Shown one piece after another: positions 7,969 to 8,714 of a stretch of DNA of 8,714 bases. Origin of the DNA: JAHHLP01 sp041609895. Lineage in GTDB: Bacteria > Bacteroidota > Rhodothermia > Rhodothermales > JABDKH01. A program made the translations under genes and the position numbers. Each line of letters opens with the position of its first letter. Positions within the stretch are counted from its first letter, which is position 1. The notes beneath the pieces were generated by a model. It worked only from the letters and a program-made list of their open reading frames with translations. It was not told where the DNA came from and ran no database searches. Location of the stretch: positions 1 through 8,714 of the forward strand of contig JBFIPX010000143.1 in NCBI GenBank assembly GCA_041609895.1, written 5' to 3'.

Positions 7969-8514
7969 ATGATAATCCTTGGCATCGACCCCGGCTCAAG
8001 GTTTACCGGGTTCGGCGTGCTGCACGTCGAGCAGGAACGTGAGACCGTGATCGAGTTCGGCGTGATCCGCGTCGGAGCTGCGTCTGATCAGCACCTTCGG
8101 CTAAAGAACATCTACGATCGGCTCACGGAAGTAATCGAGCGATGCATGCCAGATCAGTGCGCCATCGAGATGCCAGTCTACGGACAGAACCCGCAGTCCA
8201 TGCTGAAGCTTGGACGTGCCCAGGCAGCTGCAATGCTCGCCGCCCTCAACCGACAGATCCCGGTCGCTCAATACACACCGAAGGAAGTCAAGAAGTCTGT
8301 CACCGGAAACGGCAACGCCAGCAAAAGGCAAGTGTGGTACATGGTGCGTTCCATACTTGAAATAACCGCTGACGACGAGACCATGGGACTCGATGCGTCG
8401 GACGCACTTGCGGTCGGGCTTTGTCACTCGCATCGAGACACCCCCCGCGACGGTGGCAGCAGATACGGCAACTGGGGCAGCTTCGTCAAGGACAATCCGG
8501 GACGCATCCGGTAG
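7969..8514 (+). CDS. ruvC: Crossover junction endodeoxyribonuclease RuvC
   Basis: RuvC is the dimeric, Mg-dependent nuclease that resolves Holliday junctions during recombination and repair, working with the RuvAB branch-migration motor. The 181-residue product has the RNase-H-like fold with all four catalytic acids. Asp7 is in ILGIDPGSRFTGFGV, Glu67 in CAIEMPVYGQNPQSMLKLG, and Asp142 and Asp145 in GLDASDALAVGLCH. TPKEVKKSVTGNGNASKRQV is the conserved DNA-contacting region. In E. coli an aromatic residue three after the catalytic Glu stacks on junction bases. Here that position is Val70 with Tyr71 next, in the EMPVYGQNP version. The tail after the final helix is about 27 residues, rich in Gly, Arg and Ser. 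ATG 7969 is fixed by the invariant N terminus. ruvA and ruvB do not follow, because the next gene is on the opposite strand. Confidence 0.97.
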   Translation: MIILGIDPGSRFTGFGVLHVEQERETVIEFGVIRVGAASDQHLRLKNIYDRLTEVIERCMPDQCAIEMPVYGQNPQSMLKLGRAQAAAMLAALNRQIPVAQYTPKEVKKSVTGNGNASKRQVWYMVRSILEITADDETMGLDASDALAVGLCHSHRDTPRDGGSRYGNWGSFVKDNPGRIR

Positions 8515-8594
8515 TCGTTCGATCGATGCGCCGACGGGACCAGGTTGCATTGTGGCGGCGAAGCCATCAACGGGCATAGGGCACTCTCTCCTCC
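8515..8594. other. Short convergent intergenic segment after ruvC
   Basis: About 80 nt separate the ruvC stop from the hairpin of the opposing gene. No gene is supported. A weak CGCAT/ATGCG repeat spans the ruvC stop (about 8503-8530), and the 8-bp palindrome TCGATCGA lies just after it. There is no T-run, so a terminator for ruvC is not evident. Confidence 0.3.
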
Positions 8595-8619
8595 AAAACG
8601 GTGCCGCGCCGCCGCGACC
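8595..8619 (-). terminator. Candidate intrinsic terminator for the minus-strand frame
   Basis: Read on the minus strand, GGTCGCG, a loop GCGG, and CGCG-GC-ACC form a seven-pair GC-rich stem with a 2-nt bulge (8619-8600). It begins at the base right after the TGA at 8622-8620. One G follows, and then four T residues (8598-8595 on the + strand are A). A GC stem, a short T-run and position immediately after a stop codon fit a modest Rho-independent terminator. The T-run is short, so efficiency is uncertain. Confidence 0.5.
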
Positions 8620-8714
8620 TCAGTCGTAGTATATACCGCGCTCCTCGTCCTTGACACGCACGACCTCCGTAGCCTCGTCCATGTCGATCGTTCCCTTGCT
8701 CATAGTGAATATGA
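8620..8714 (-). CDS. End of an unidentified minus-strand gene, or a 27-codon complete small ORF
   Basis: On the minus strand a frame is open from the right window edge to TGA at 8622-8620. An ATG at 8703-8701 would give a 27-residue peptide beginning MSKGTIDMDEATEVV and ending in the acidic, tyrosine-containing tail EERGIYYD. The three complete codons before it (ATA TTC ACT) contain no stop, so it is equally likely to be the C terminus of a longer protein. There is no SD sequence before that ATG, but AAGGGA sits suitably before the internal ATG of residue 8. I do not recognise a family. The hairpin and T-run immediately after the stop support a real transcription unit convergent with ruvC. 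Confidence 0.45.
   Translation of the reverse strand, partial: IFTMSKGTIDMDEATEVVRVKDEERGIYYD

Noticed and set aside
8101..8577. Minus-strand 158-codon frame with GGAGGAGAG upstream of its ATG at 8577
   Set aside because: The purine run is attractive, but most of the frame is antisense to ruvC, including catalytic codons, and the translation shows no recognisable domain. The purine run also sits just after the T-run of the candidate terminator.

Overview
The window is about 8.7 kb of dense bacterial chromosome with moderately high GC (roughly 57-60% by eye). It holds mostly housekeeping genes, nearly all on the + strand. Three things point to the Bacteroidota/Rhodothermota side of the tree, most plausibly a Rhodothermota-like organism. 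The F1-ATPase genes atpD and atpC form their own pair, away from the other subunits. RuvC has the E-x-P...GQNPQSMLKLGRAQ version of its active-site segment. Almost no start codon has a convincing Shine-Dalgarno sequence. The assignment is an inference from gene content, not from a database search.

Layout. (1) Positions 1-3108 look like one operon. It runs from the 3' end of a TPR protein, through anmK (peptidoglycan sugar recycling) and thiL (thiamine diphosphate synthesis), to a small cysteine-protease-like protein of the lasso-peptide B2 / transglutaminase-like superfamily. Gaps are 2 and 10 nt, and the last junction is a 4-nt ATGA overlap. (2) A 296-nt non-coding gap (3109-3404) precedes atpD-atpC (3405-5342), the catalytic beta and the epsilon subunits of ATP synthase. 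(3) Positions 5441-7060 carry a PLP-dependent D-threonine aldolase / D-serine dehydratase-like enzyme and a DUF3052 protein. (4) After a 134-nt gap come yebC and ruvC (7195-8514), a translation-factor/regulator family gene and the Holliday junction resolvase. (5) On the - strand, convergent with ruvC, the last approximately 95 bases hold the end of, or a very short complete, reading frame followed by a hairpin and a short T-run.

How the genes relate. Most are unlinked housekeeping functions packed together, so only atpD-atpC and yebC-ruvC are classical partnerships. The most unexplained gene is the B2-like protein at 2608-3108. It keeps the Cys and His of the leader-peptidase triad, has Glu where Asp is usual, and has neither a precursor peptide nor a cyclase nearby. 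I see no transposon, prophage, CRISPR array, tRNA or rRNA, and no complete novel multigene system.
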